Origin: Zophobihabitans entericus
Lineage (GTDB): Bacteria; Pseudomonadota; Gammaproteobacteria; Enterobacterales; Orbaceae
Assembly (NCBI RefSeq): GCF_011745665.1
Contig: NZ_CP050253.1
Coordinates: forward strand, 1,835,418 to 1,899,417
DNA: 64,000 bases
Direction: 5' to 3'
Positions within the stretch are counted from its first letter, which is position 1, and every line of letters begins with the position of its first letter. Below are positions 1 to 9,682 of this stretch, in pieces. A model generated the notes under the pieces. The model did not search any database. It worked only from the letters and a program-made list of their open reading frames with translations, and was not told the origin of the DNA. A program made the position numbers and the translations under genes.

Positions 1-24
1 CATTATCCCATAAATAAGGAGTGA

Positions 25-1425
<1,401 letters not shown>

Positions 1426-1471
1426 ATTTTTAGAATGAAAATAACGAAAACTAACTTACATAGAGGTCATA

Positions 1472-2269
1472 ATGATAATTAATTTTAAGAAAACATTAGT
1501 GATTTGTCTTCTGGCGGTTTCGGCATTGATGACTGGCTGTGCTAATCAGCCAAAATCAGATGATGATACAGTCACTATCTACTTCGCCCGTCATGGTAAA
1601 ACGTTATTTAATACCTTTGATTTAGTACAAGGCTGGGCTGATTCACCGTTAACTGAGCAGGGTATTGGAGTGGCTCAGTATTTGGGAGAAGGCCTGAAAG
1701 GCATTCCTTTTGATGCTTATTACACCAGCGATGCGGGTCGTCAGCGTGAGACCATGCAAGTGATCTTAAAGCAAATGGGTGTTAAAGATTATACCATCAC
1801 AGAACTTCAGGGACTAAGAGAAGTCTTCTACGGCGGCTATGAGGGTGGTCCTAACGCTAAGGTAGTTTCAGATAGTATGAAATTGCTTGGTTATAAGTCT
1901 ATCGATGCTTATTTCAAAGATTACAGTGCCGGTAAATTAGAGATTAAAACTATCGTTGATCCTATCGCTGAGGTTGATGCTAAGAAACTGGCAGAAAACT
2001 ATGCGCAGGTAAAAGCCAGAACACAAGAAGCATTACATACTATTGTGCAAACAGCATTAGAAAAAGGTCAGCATAATATTCTGGCAATCTCGTCTGGTAT
2101 GTCAATGCAAGTGATGATCTCTGACCTGACTGATAATATCGATAAAAATAAACCACTAAGTAATGCAACTGTTGTGAAAATTACTTATAAAAATGGACAA
2201 TATCATGTTGATGAGATCGGAAGCATGGAATATGTACAAAAAGGTCGTGCAGCCTTAACAGGTAAATAA
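1472..2269 (+). CDS. Histidine phosphatase family lipoprotein, second catalytic His replaced
   Basis: 265 residues. The N-terminus is a lipoprotein signal with lipobox LMTGC (lipidated C23), so the mature protein is membrane-anchored and faces the periplasm. Residues 34-240 form a phosphoglycerate-mutase-like histidine phosphatase domain: RHGKT with phospho-accepting H41, and LREVFYGGYEG carrying the conserved acid. The second catalytic histidine of the family, in the usual SHG motif, is replaced: the sequence reads ISSGMS with S208 in that place. The paralogue downstream of the porin retains SHG. The protein may therefore be a weak or inactive phosphatase, or a binding protein. AGAGG precedes the ATG. 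Its position between a 6-phospho-glucosidase and a porin suggests a role in periplasmic handling of phosphorylated or phosphate-containing sugars. Confidence 0.85.
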   Translation: MIINFKKTLVICLLAVSALMTGCANQPKSDDDTVTIYFARHGKTLFNTFDLVQGWADSPLTEQGIGVAQYLGEGLKGIPFDAYYTSDAGRQRETMQVILKQMGVKDYTITELQGLREVFYGGYEGGPNAKVVSDSMKLLGYKSIDAYFKDYSAGKLEIKTIVDPIAEVDAKKLAENYAQVKARTQEALHTIVQTALEKGQHNILAISSGMSMQVMISDLTDNIDKNKPLSNATVVKITYKNGQYHVDEIGSMEYVQKGRAALTGK

Positions 2270-2321
2270 TTGTTATAGAGTAAAAGTTGTATCCATAAAT
2301 TGCAATAAATAGGATTGTTAC

Positions 2322-2334
2322 TGCCAAAGGCAGG
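2322..2334 (+). other. Small hairpin upstream of the porin terminator
   Basis: CTGCC-AAA-GGCAG is a perfect 5-bp stem directly upstream of the long hairpin at 2337-2388. It has no T-tract and may be part of the same leader fold. Confidence 0.4.
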
Positions 2335-2336
2335 CA

Positions 2337-2388
2337 AAACCTAAATAGCTTGGGGGAGTGATTCTCTGAGTTGTTTAGGTTTTTTTAT
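2337..2388 (+). terminator. Strong terminator or attenuator hairpin just before the porin gene
   Basis: AAACCTAAA (2337-2345) pairs perfectly with TTTAGGTTT (2374-2382). The stem extends inward through about ten more pairs, many of them G-U, and is followed by a run of T. It ends only 18 bases before the porin ATG, leaving no room for a promoter between. Porin transcription must therefore read through this hairpin, start inside it, or be regulated by attenuation. Confidence 0.8.
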
Positions 2389-2405
2389 TTCCAGAGGATA
2401 ATAAT

Positions 2406-3737
2406 ATGAAAAAACTGGTTGTACTAGGTATGCTTTCTACCTCCATGGTTTTTAGTGCTTATGCTGCTGAAAATCAACATTATGAGTTTTTAGATACACT
2501 GGCAGAAGAGTCGCTGATTAAAGATTCCCATATGGATCTGACACTCAGAAACTATTGGAAATATTTAAAAGAAGATGAAGCACAACCAAAAGAAGTGCAC
2601 AATGCCTGGGGCCAGGCATTTGGTCTGGATTTTAAATCAGGTTATTTTGCCGATTTCATCGGTTTTGATGCTACCTTTACTGGTGTAGTCAAATTGGGTG
2701 CCAGTGATTACTTCTCAACCCGTGCCCTTCTTTATAATGATGGCAGTGGCATGGATAAAGATAACGCCAAAGGATTTAGTAAGATTGGTCAGCGTTACAT
2801 CAAAATTAAACTAGGCAATGAGACTGTTCAGTTTAATGGTAAAGTCGGTTGGCAGATTTTAAAAAATTATGGTGTGTTAACTGCCTCTAACCGTTTGTCA
2901 CAAAACAGCTACTTGGGTTATAGCGGAACGTTAAAGTACGACAATTTCTCTTTTGATGCGGCTTATATTACCAGCTCTATCAATCGTGATTCTCCGGATA
3001 AAGTCTCATTCACAACAAATGATAAATATGATGTCGATTATATCTGGACAGGTGGATTAACCTATAAAGATAAAGATCTTTACGCTTCTTATAGTTATGG
3101 TGAGGCAGATGATTACATGAGACGCCACGTTCTTGAGATGACCTATAAACCTATTTCAAAACTGACACTCGGTAGCCAGATTTATGGCAGCTACGCACTT
3201 GACCGCTACGATAGTATGGCTGCTGGACGTAAAGATTTTGATGACAATGCGTGGCACTATGCAGCAGATATTAAATGGAAAGAAGAAGACTGGAGCTTAA
3301 AATTTGGCGTTGCCTATACTGACGCTGATAAAGAAGGTGCTATTGGTTACTATAACCGCCATTTAACTAAAAATATGCGTGGACGTTTTAATGCCTTAAC
3401 CTCAGCTGGCGTTGACTATATGCGTGATGGCGAGTTGGCTTTAACGGTACTTGGTGAATATGAGTTTATTCCTGATGTGACAACCGGTTTACAACTTAAC
3501 TATGGTCAATTTGATTATAAAGGTAATACCGTCAGAAGCGGTGAAATCAACCTGATTAATCGATGGGCGCCAAGTGATACCAGACTTAAGAATTTGTCTA
3601 TTTTCTCAATGTTTGGTTATGGCTGGTCTTATAAACAAAGTAATAAGACACCAGTCCTTGACCACAATGGTGATTATCAGCGTTCACCAAGTTTATCAGC
3701 TGAAATTATTATCGATTATCGCTTTAATCTTTTTTAA
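2406..3737 (+). CDS. OprD/ChiP-type outer membrane porin
   Basis: 443 residues with a Sec signal peptide ending near AYA. The mature protein is made of alternating amphipathic beta strands and ends in Phe, the usual outer membrane assembly signal. LRNYWKYL near the start of the barrel, AWGQAFGLDFKSGYFADFIG and many aromatic-girdle residues resemble the OprD family and the enterobacterial chitoporin ChiP. The likely job is diffusion of oligosaccharides or glucosides into the periplasm, matching the flanking GH1 and phosphatase genes. AGAGG is placed correctly before the ATG. A strong hairpin ends 18 bases upstream and probably tunes expression. The family call is fairly secure; the substrate is inferred only from context. 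Confidence 0.82.
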   Translation: MKKLVVLGMLSTSMVFSAYAAENQHYEFLDTLAEESLIKDSHMDLTLRNYWKYLKEDEAQPKEVHNAWGQAFGLDFKSGYFADFIGFDATFTGVVKLGASDYFSTRALLYNDGSGMDKDNAKGFSKIGQRYIKIKLGNETVQFNGKVGWQILKNYGVLTASNRLSQNSYLGYSGTLKYDNFSFDAAYITSSINRDSPDKVSFTTNDKYDVDYIWTGGLTYKDKDLYASYSYGEADDYMRRHVLEMTYKPISKLTLGSQIYGSYALDRYDSMAAGRKDFDDNAWHYAADIKWKEEDWSLKFGVAYTDADKEGAIGYYNRHLTKNMRGRFNALTSAGVDYMRDGELALTVLGEYEFIPDVTTGLQLNYGQFDYKGNTVRSGEINLINRWAPSDTRLKNLSIFSMFGYGWSYKQSNKTPVLDHNGDYQRSPSLSAEIIIDYRFNLF

Positions 3738-3763
3738 TTAATGAATAACGAAAGGGTTCTATT

Positions 3764-4519
3764 ATGAAACAATATTTAAAAGCCATTAGTGTGCTATTTG
3801 TTGTTGTCTTTACTATGTCAAATGCATTTGCGGCTGATGTTTATCTTTACGTCACGCGTCATGGTAAAACTATGTTTAATACTGTCCACCGCGCACAAGG
3901 CTGGTCAGATACTCCACTGACTCAACCAGGGATTGAAGTCGCTCAACAACTGGGTCGCGGTTTAAAAGATGTTGATTTTATCGCGACTTATTCAAGTGAT
4001 TTAGGTCGTGCTCGTCAGACTGCACGTATCGTGCTTGAAACTAAAGGCGTACCGGTTGATATCATTGAGATGGATCGCCTGCGTGAAACCTGTTTTGGCC
4101 TGTTTGAAGGTGATTTGGACCCGAATATGTGGGGACCTGCAGCACAGCACCTTGGCTATAAATCCGATACTGAGCTGATGGCTGATATGGCTAAAGGCAA
4201 TATCGCTTTACCACAAATGATGAATGCGATTGCAGCAGTTGAAACATCAGGACAGGCTGAAGATTATGAAAAAGTAAAAACACGTATGCAGGAGGCATTA
4301 ACCATGATCGCTAAATCTGCACAGGAGCAGGGTGGCGGTAACGTGCTTATTGTTTCACATGGTATGGCAATTATGGCGATGATTACTGAAATGACGGATA
4401 CACCACTGACAGGCCAGCTTGGTAATGCTAGTGTGACAAAAATTCGTTATACCGATGAAGGCAAATTTATTGTTGAGTCAATTGGTGATATGAGTTATAT
4501 CGAGAAAGGTAAACAATAA
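3764..4519 (+). CDS. Periplasmic histidine phosphatase (phosphoglycerate mutase-like)
   Basis: 251 residues with a cleavable signal peptide ending AFA, so the enzyme should be periplasmic and soluble. Both catalytic histidines are present: H33 in RHGKT and H199 in VSHGMA. The conserved LRETCFGLFEG motif supplies the acidic residue. It is a paralogue of the lipoprotein encoded upstream of the porin and shares QGW and the IGDMSYIEKGK-like C-terminus. This copy looks catalytically complete, so it may do the real dephosphorylation of a periplasmic sugar phosphate or other phosphomonoester. It lies 26 bases after the porin stop, probably in the same transcript, and is followed by a strong palindromic terminator. 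Confidence 0.88.
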   Translation: MKQYLKAISVLFVVVFTMSNAFAADVYLYVTRHGKTMFNTVHRAQGWSDTPLTQPGIEVAQQLGRGLKDVDFIATYSSDLGRARQTARIVLETKGVPVDIIEMDRLRETCFGLFEGDLDPNMWGPAAQHLGYKSDTELMADMAKGNIALPQMMNAIAAVETSGQAEDYEKVKTRMQEALTMIAKSAQEQGGGNVLIVSHGMAIMAMITEMTDTPLTGQLGNASVTKIRYTDEGKFIVESIGDMSYIEKGKQ

Positions 4520-4523
4520 ATGC

Positions 4524-4569
4524 AATAAAATCAAAGGGTTATGTTTATTTAATAACCCTTTGATTTATT
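4524..4569. terminator. Bidirectional palindromic terminator, AATAAAATCAAA family
   Basis: AATAAAATCAAAGGGTTAT (4524-4542) pairs with ATAACCCTTTGATTTATT (4552-4569). It lies between convergent genes and is the most perfect member of an element family seen six times in this window. Confidence 0.8.
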
Positions 4570-4579
4570 TGAAGAAATA

Positions 4580-5275
4580 TTATGTATACATGGGTAGAAA
4601 CCGAATATCAACTTTGTATTGTTTAAGGTCATTCCTATCCACGTAAACAGTGATTCTATCTTGAGTTATGTAAGGCTCCGGATTAAATGGAATATTTTTA
4701 CTTTTAAAATGATACTTTTTAGTATTATCAATGGGATCAACCCAGTGACAATGAATGACATAAGAATCGTCACCATCTATTTTTGAGGAAGTGTCTACCT
4801 CAACGGAATCAAATATTGCCTGAATAGGTATTTTGGTCGCGGTGGGAAAAACGCCACCCTCTTTTTTCCGTGTAAAGAATCTTTTCAAGGTTAGTATAGG
4901 GAATAAACAAAATATTATTCCCAGAATGCCAGTAACTATTGATGCAAACCATAAGGCGAGAAAACCGTTAATTTTAGCATCAGTAGGATCGTCCGGATTA
5001 TAATACACATTCACGATTTCTCCTCTGTCATAAGACGCCGGATTACTGCCAACTTCGGAGCGAAAGATTCTTGTTATACCATTACCATCTTGAAAAGTCA
5101 CAACAGGGTAATAAGACGGAGAACCAGAATTATCCGAGTAAGATTCTGAAAGATAGGCGACTGTGCCTTCCACTTGTACTGAGCTTTTAATAAAGGATAA
5201 TTTTTGTGAGGTGATAATCACGCTCATACACAAAGAAATGACGCCAAAAATAAGGATGAAAAAGGTTCTTATCAT
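4580..5275 (-). CDS. DUF3592 domain membrane protein
   Basis: 231 residues. TM segments are at about 4-24 and 105-130. Between them lies the DUF3592 pattern: a GTV start, Y-P-V-V-F-x-D-G-x-G, an S-x-V-G-S-N-P turn and G-E-x-V-N-V-Y-Y-N-P-D-D-P. After the second TM comes a charged linker and a second soluble domain of about 85 residues that ends in a tyrosine-rich segment. The family is of unknown function. It is transcribed alone, convergent with the phosphatase gene. Nothing in the neighbourhood suggests a role. Confidence 0.75.
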   Translation of the reverse strand: MIRTFFILIFGVISLCMSVIITSQKLSFIKSSVQVEGTVAYLSESYSDNSGSPSYYPVVTFQDGNGITRIFRSEVGSNPASYDRGEIVNVYYNPDDPTDAKINGFLALWFASIVTGILGIIFCLFPILTLKRFFTRKKEGGVFPTATKIPIQAIFDSVEVDTSSKIDGDDSYVIHCHWVDPIDNTKKYHFKSKNIPFNPEPYITQDRITVYVDRNDLKQYKVDIRFLPMYT

Positions 5276-5521
5276 AATATTTCTATTATTCTATCAATTT
5301 ATTAACATTGATTGTAATAGATAAAAACAATAAGCGATAGTGAAAGAAATACGTATCATATTATATAACTCAAAAGAAAGAGTTATCTGCTTTAAGAAAG
5401 TGATCCGGTATAGATGAATTGCTTATTCTTAAAAGTTATAAGCATGTGAATTAATGTTATTTCAGAAAGTAAAAGCAAGTTGCTAGACTTAACCTTGTAC
5501 ATCACCCTTTGGAGACTAAAT

Positions 5522-6358
5522 ATGGATTTTTCATTTAAAAAAGTAATCGGTGTTGCAGGTATTTTAGCTGCCACATTAAGCAGTATTGCCCCAGCTCACG
5601 CTGACCGTTTAGATGATATTACTAAATCAGGAGTGATCAAAGTTGCTGTTTTTGATAGCAACCCGCCATTTGGTTTTGTGGATGAAAAAACCAAACAATT
5701 TATTGGTTATGATGTGGATATTGCTAATGCCATCGCTAAGTCACTTAATGTTGAACTTAAACTTGTTGCCACTAACCCGGCTAACCGAATTCCATTATTA
5801 AACTCACAAAAAGTTGACCTGATTGTGGCGAACTTTACGGTCACAGAAGATCGTGCCAAAGTGGTTGATTTTAGTGTGCCGTATTTTGCAACCGGACAAA
5901 AATTTATTGCTCGTAAAGGCGTGTTAACTAAACCTGATGATTTAGCGAACTTACGTATTGGTGCTGATAAAGGCACGGTACAAGAAGTGACTCTGCGCGA
6001 ACGTTATCCAAATGCACGTGTTATTTCTTATGATGATACTCCGTTTGCTTTTGCCGCACTGCGTAATGGTGTTGTGCAGGCAATTACTCAGGATGATGCA
6101 AAACTTGTTGGACTAATGGCTAACGTGCCGGAAGCACAAAAAGCGGATTTTGAAATTTCTCCATTTAGTATCACTAAAGAGTATCAGGCTGTTGGTTTAC
6201 CTAAAGGTGAAACACGTCTAACTGAAAAAGTGAACGAAGTATTGTTAAAACTAGAAGCTGACGGCGAAGCTGATAAGATTTATAACCGTTGGTTTGGACC
6301 AGAAACAACCTCTGCAATGCCTCGTGGTGATTTTAAATTTGGATCACAAGCGCAGTAA
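5522..6358 (+). CDS. Polar amino acid ABC transporter, periplasmic substrate-binding protein
   Basis: 278 residues from the chosen ATG at 5522, which has GGAG about 8 bases upstream and gives a proper signal peptide ending AHA; an upstream in-frame start would place 14 odd residues before it. The mature part is a type II periplasmic binding protein of the PAAT family: KVAVFDSNPPFGFVD, GYDVDIANAIAKSL, LI-ANFTVTEDRAKVVDFSVPY and a terminal NRWFG. It binds a polar amino acid; glutamate/aspartate is a reasonable guess. Two permease genes follow after a 234-base gap containing a terminator-like hairpin, which would give the binding protein the usual excess over the membrane parts. No ATPase gene is nearby. 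Confidence 0.9.
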   Translation: MDFSFKKVIGVAGILAATLSSIAPAHADRLDDITKSGVIKVAVFDSNPPFGFVDEKTKQFIGYDVDIANAIAKSLNVELKLVATNPANRIPLLNSQKVDLIVANFTVTEDRAKVVDFSVPYFATGQKFIARKGVLTKPDDLANLRIGADKGTVQEVTLRERYPNARVISYDDTPFAFAALRNGVVQAITQDDAKLVGLMANVPEAQKADFEISPFSITKEYQAVGLPKGETRLTEKVNEVLLKLEADGEADKIYNRWFGPETTSAMPRGDFKFGSQAQ

Positions 6359-6444
6359 AGAAGCAAAAGTAAAAGTAGTGTAGTTTATTGTATACATTAT
6401 TTTTAAAGGACAGATATCCCAGGGACGGGACACAATAAACAACG

Positions 6445-6486
6445 GTGCCAGTGAGTGAATAATCAACTTACTGGCACTTGTTTTAG
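6445..6486 (+). terminator. Intra-operon hairpin between binding protein and permeases
   Basis: GTGCCAGTGAGT (6445-6456) pairs with ACTTACTGGCAC (6467-6478) apart from one G-U, followed by TTGTTTT. It probably terminates most transcripts after the binding-protein gene. Confidence 0.75.
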
Positions 6487-6592
6487 ATGGTTTTATGTAC
6501 TGTTAGTCTACTCTCAGAGGATATGTGTATCATCCACGGTTTTTGATGATGTATCATACCTTTTCATGTTGAATTGTCAGGGGTTGTAAGTA

Positions 6593-7336
6593 ATGTCGTG
6601 GGAACAAATATCGAGCCAGTTACTTGATGCAAAATATTTGTGGTGGCTATGGGATGGCTTTTTAGTCACGCTGGCGATCTCCTTTCTGACCATTATTTTT
6701 TCGACCTTACTGGGATTCATTTTGGCTATGGCCAGATATAGCCGTTTTGCTATCATTCGTTATATCACAATTGGCTATAATGCTATTTTCCGTTATTCCC
6801 CTTTATTGCCACAGCTGTTTTTCTGGTATTTTGGTGTCGGTAGTTTACTACCGATAGAGTTCAAATTATGGTTGTTTGATGAACCCCAAATTTCACTGTT
6901 TTTTTTCACGCTTAAATTTCCGTCCTTTGAATTTATTATTGGTCTGATCGGCTTAACCTGTTACTCAAGCTCATTTATTGCTGAAGAGATTCGAGCCGGG
7001 ATTTTAGGTGTGGGTAACAATCAGTTTAGTGCCGGTTTAGCCATGGGTTTTACTTACCGTCAGACTATGTCGCTGATTATTCTGCCGCAGGCGTTTAAAA
7101 TCGCCTTTTCACCACTGCTTGGGCAATATATGAATATCGTCAAGAATTCATCCCTGGCCATGGCGATTGGTGTGTTTGAACTCTCTTATGTCTCCAGACA
7201 AGTTGAAACAGAAACCTTAAAAACTTTTCAGGATTTTGGCATCGCAACCTTTCTGTATATTTTGATTATTGCCGTTATTGGTGCTTTTGGCTATCTATAC
7301 CAATACTATCAACCAAATAGGGAGAAAGTAGGATGA
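6593..7336 (+). CDS. Polar amino acid ABC transporter permease 1 (HisM family)
   Basis: 247 residues with about five TM helices. It begins with a classic permease N-terminus (WWLWDGFLVTLAISFLTIIFSTLLG). The EAA loop that contacts the ATPase is visible as EEIRAGILGVGNNQFSAGLAMG followed by LPQAFKIAFSPL. It resembles GltJ of the glutamate/aspartate system in length and arrangement. The start codon follows a GGGG-rich ribosome site. It overlaps the next permease by 4 bases (ATGA), so the two are translationally coupled and should form a heterodimer in the inner membrane. Confidence 0.9.
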   Translation: MSWEQISSQLLDAKYLWWLWDGFLVTLAISFLTIIFSTLLGFILAMARYSRFAIIRYITIGYNAIFRYSPLLPQLFFWYFGVGSLLPIEFKLWLFDEPQISLFFFTLKFPSFEFIIGLIGLTCYSSSFIAEEIRAGILGVGNNQFSAGLAMGFTYRQTMSLIILPQAFKIAFSPLLGQYMNIVKNSSLAMAIGVFELSYVSRQVETETLKTFQDFGIATFLYILIIAVIGAFGYLYQYYQPNREKVG

Positions 7337-8016
7337 ACTTCTCTGTAATTTGGAATAATTTTGAATACTTAATGTGGGGCGTCTTTCCTGATGGTCCTCT
7401 TGGTGGTGTTGCGCTCACACTAATTATTAGTCTTGCTGCCGGGATTTTATCAACTATTCTGGGCATTATCTTCGGTATTGGGTTGACCATTTTAAAAGGG
7501 TGGACGGGTAATATTTTAAAACTGGTTCTGGGCTTTTTACGTGCTATCCCTATTTTAATGTTTATCTTCTGGACTTACTTTTTACTGCCGGTTTTATTTA
7601 ACGTAGATATTCCGGCAACATTTACTGTGATTATTGCTTTATCGCTAATTGGTGCCGCTTATATTGCTCACTCGGTTTATGCTGGTATGACAGCAATCTC
7701 AGCCGGGCAGTGGCAGGCTGCAACATCACTTGGACTTGGCAAATATCAGGTCATCTTTTTTATTATCCTCCCTCAGGCACTACGTATGATGTTGCCTTCA
7801 TTTGTTAATCAGTGGATAGCGATGATTAAAGATAGTTCACTGGCTTATATTGTGGGCGTGAGTGAATTTACTTTCCTTGCGACGCAAGTCAACAACCGTA
7901 GTATGGTCTATGCTACAGAAGTGTTCTTATTCGTGATTGCAGTTTATTTTATTATTTGTTTACTGGTTGATGCTGTGATGGGGCTGGTAAATAGGTATCT
8001 CCTTAAAAAATATTAA
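7333..8016 (+). CDS. Polar amino acid ABC transporter permease 2 (HisM family)
   Basis: 227 residues with about five TM helices. The EAA loop reads YIAHSVYAGMTAISAGQWQAATSLG and continues into LPQALRMMLPSFVNQ, both canonical. It pairs with the permease just upstream and matches GltK-type proteins in size. The next gene downstream is a nitrate transporter with its own leader, so this operon ends here without the ATP-binding subunit that PAAT systems need. The ATPase must be encoded elsewhere or shared with another transporter. Confidence 0.9.
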   Translation: MNFSVIWNNFEYLMWGVFPDGPLGGVALTLIISLAAGILSTILGIIFGIGLTILKGWTGNILKLVLGFLRAIPILMFIFWTYFLLPVLFNVDIPATFTVIIALSLIGAAYIAHSVYAGMTAISAGQWQAATSLGLGKYQVIFFIILPQALRMMLPSFVNQWIAMIKDSSLAYIVGVSEFTFLATQVNNRSMVYATEVFLFVIAVYFIICLLVDAVMGLVNRYLLKKY

Positions 8017-8046
8017 CCAATTGTTTTTTATTGGTTTACTTTTATT
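8015..8046 (+). terminator. Weak terminator after the permease pair
   Basis: AACCAAT (8015-8021) pairs with ATTGGTT (8030-8036), followed by TACTTTTATT. The stem overlaps the permease stop codon. It is short and AT-rich, so the call is tentative. The rest of the 203-base gap before narK shows no perfect FNR or NarL box that I can defend. Confidence 0.45.
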
Positions 8047-8219
8047 CTTGCTTTATCTTCCCTTTATACCTCATTGGTATTAGTCTCTTTTATGCTTTGG
8101 TGGTAATCACTGATAGGAATTAAATAATTACCGAATTTCACTACAATAGCATAAAGAATATTCATCTATTCGGATAATGAATTTGGTGGATTTTAGGATT
8201 GTTATCAAAGGGAGATTAT

Positions 8220-9590
8220 ATGAGCCAACCATTGCCTCGTTCGTCTGTAATCAAAGATTGGCAGCCTGACAACCCGGAGTTTTGGGAGCAAAAAGGGAAA
8301 GCAATTGCCAGACGAAATTTATGGATATCTATTCCATCATTGATGTTCGCATTTAGTGTTTGGATGCTTTTTAGTATTGTCGCTGTTTATTTAAATAACG
8401 TTGGATTTCAATTTACCACGAATCAACTTTTCTTACTGACTGCTTTACCTTCAATCTCTGGCGCATTGTTAAGAGTTCCATATTCATTTGTCATTCCTAT
8501 CTTTGGTGGCCGCAGGTGGACAACTTTTAGCACTCTACTCTTGATCATTCCATGTATTTGGCTTGGCGTTGCTATTCAAGATACAAGCACCTCATACACA
8601 ACCTTTGTGATCATTTCCCTATTATGTGGTTTTGGTGGGGCAAATTTTGCTTCAAGTATGGCAAATATTAGTTTTTTCTTTCCCAAATCTGCACAGGGTA
8701 GTGCATTAGGATTAAATGGAGGTTTAGGGAACATGGGCGTAAGTGTTGCTCAGTTTCTTGCTTCTATTGTTATTTTTGTTCCAATGTTGATTGGTTCAGC
8801 AAAATATTTATCTGACGGTTCCGCTATTTGGATTCAAAACGTTGCTTTTGTTTGGGTTCCACTTTTACTGATTTGTTCATTTGCTGCTTTTGTTGGTATG
8901 AATGATTTAGTTACGGCAAAAGCCTCTTTTTGGCAGCAGGCTGTTGTACTTAAAAATAAAACGATGTGGTTGCAGAGTTTACTTTATCTGGCAACGTTTG
9001 GCTCATTTATCGGTTTTTCTGCTGGTTTTGCGATGTTAAGTAAGACTCAGTTTCCTCAGGTTGATATTACTTCTTTTGCCTTTTTTGGTCCGCTTATTGG
9101 TGCGATTGGACGCCCTTTAGGTGGCGCTATTTCTGATCGTGTTGGTGGTGTTAAAGCAACATTTGTCAACTACATTATGATGATTATCTTCGTCATGCTA
9201 CTTTTCACTACGTTGCCAGGTGTGCTATCTGATAGCGGTTCATTTATTGGTTTCTTCGGTGTCTTTATCTTTTTATTTTTTACTGCTGGATTTGGAAGTG
9301 GTTCTACTTTCCAGATGATTTCAATTGTTTTTAGACAAGAAATGATAGAGAAGATGATTAAAAAAGGTCACACAGAAGAGGAGGCTAATCGCGGCGCTGC
9401 AACAGAAACAGCAGCAGCACTGGGTTTCATTTCTGCGATTGGTGCGATTGGTGGATTTTTTATTCCTCAGGTATTTAGTCTTTCATTAAATTTATTAGAT
9501 TCAGTGAGTTATGCGTTAGGCATATTTCTGGTGTTTTATGTGTTCTGTGCGATTGTCACAAAAGTTTGTTATGGACATCACAGTAAATAA
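8220..9590 (+). CDS. narK: Nitrate/nitrite antiporter of the NarK type (MFS)
   Basis: 456 residues from the ATG at 8220, which has GGGAG 6-9 bases upstream. This 12-TM major facilitator carries the nitrate signatures GGLGNMGVSVAQF in TM5 and GPLIGAIGRPLGGAISDRVGG in the second half. N-terminal WQPDNPEFWEQKGKAIARRNLWIS is the start expected of the E. coli NarK/NarU group. It should import nitrate and export nitrite at the inner membrane. It stands directly upstream of narGHJI with 92 bases between, the enterobacterial order. The nitrate sensor genes narXL that often flank this locus are absent from the window. Confidence 0.94.
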   Translation: MSQPLPRSSVIKDWQPDNPEFWEQKGKAIARRNLWISIPSLMFAFSVWMLFSIVAVYLNNVGFQFTTNQLFLLTALPSISGALLRVPYSFVIPIFGGRRWTTFSTLLLIIPCIWLGVAIQDTSTSYTTFVIISLLCGFGGANFASSMANISFFFPKSAQGSALGLNGGLGNMGVSVAQFLASIVIFVPMLIGSAKYLSDGSAIWIQNVAFVWVPLLLICSFAAFVGMNDLVTAKASFWQQAVVLKNKTMWLQSLLYLATFGSFIGFSAGFAMLSKTQFPQVDITSFAFFGPLIGAIGRPLGGAISDRVGGVKATFVNYIMMIIFVMLLFTTLPGVLSDSGSFIGFFGVFIFLFFTAGFGSGSTFQMISIVFRQEMIEKMIKKGHTEEEANRGAATETAAALGFISAIGAIGGFFIPQVFSLSLNLLDSVSYALGIFLVFYVFCAIVTKVCYGHHSK

Positions 9591-9682
9591 AGTACGGCTT
9601 TATTAATAACAATAAATACACTTTTTATAAAAATAATTGAAGTAATGATGGTAATAATAAATATTATCAAGGAGCAATGTGC

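Noticed and set aside
5392-5574. A 60-codon minus-strand frame across the start of the binding-protein gene.
   Set aside because: It lies opposite the promoter and signal peptide of a well-supported gene and has no ribosome site or family similarity.
8197-8210. FNR-like AGGAT-N4-ATCAA upstream of narK.
   Set aside because: Only one half-site is good and it overlaps the ribosome-binding region, so it cannot act as an activator site for narK.
9677-9682. Alternative narG start at 9677.
   Set aside because: Only two bases separate it from AAGGAG; the start at 9683 has normal spacing and matches the E. coli N-terminus.
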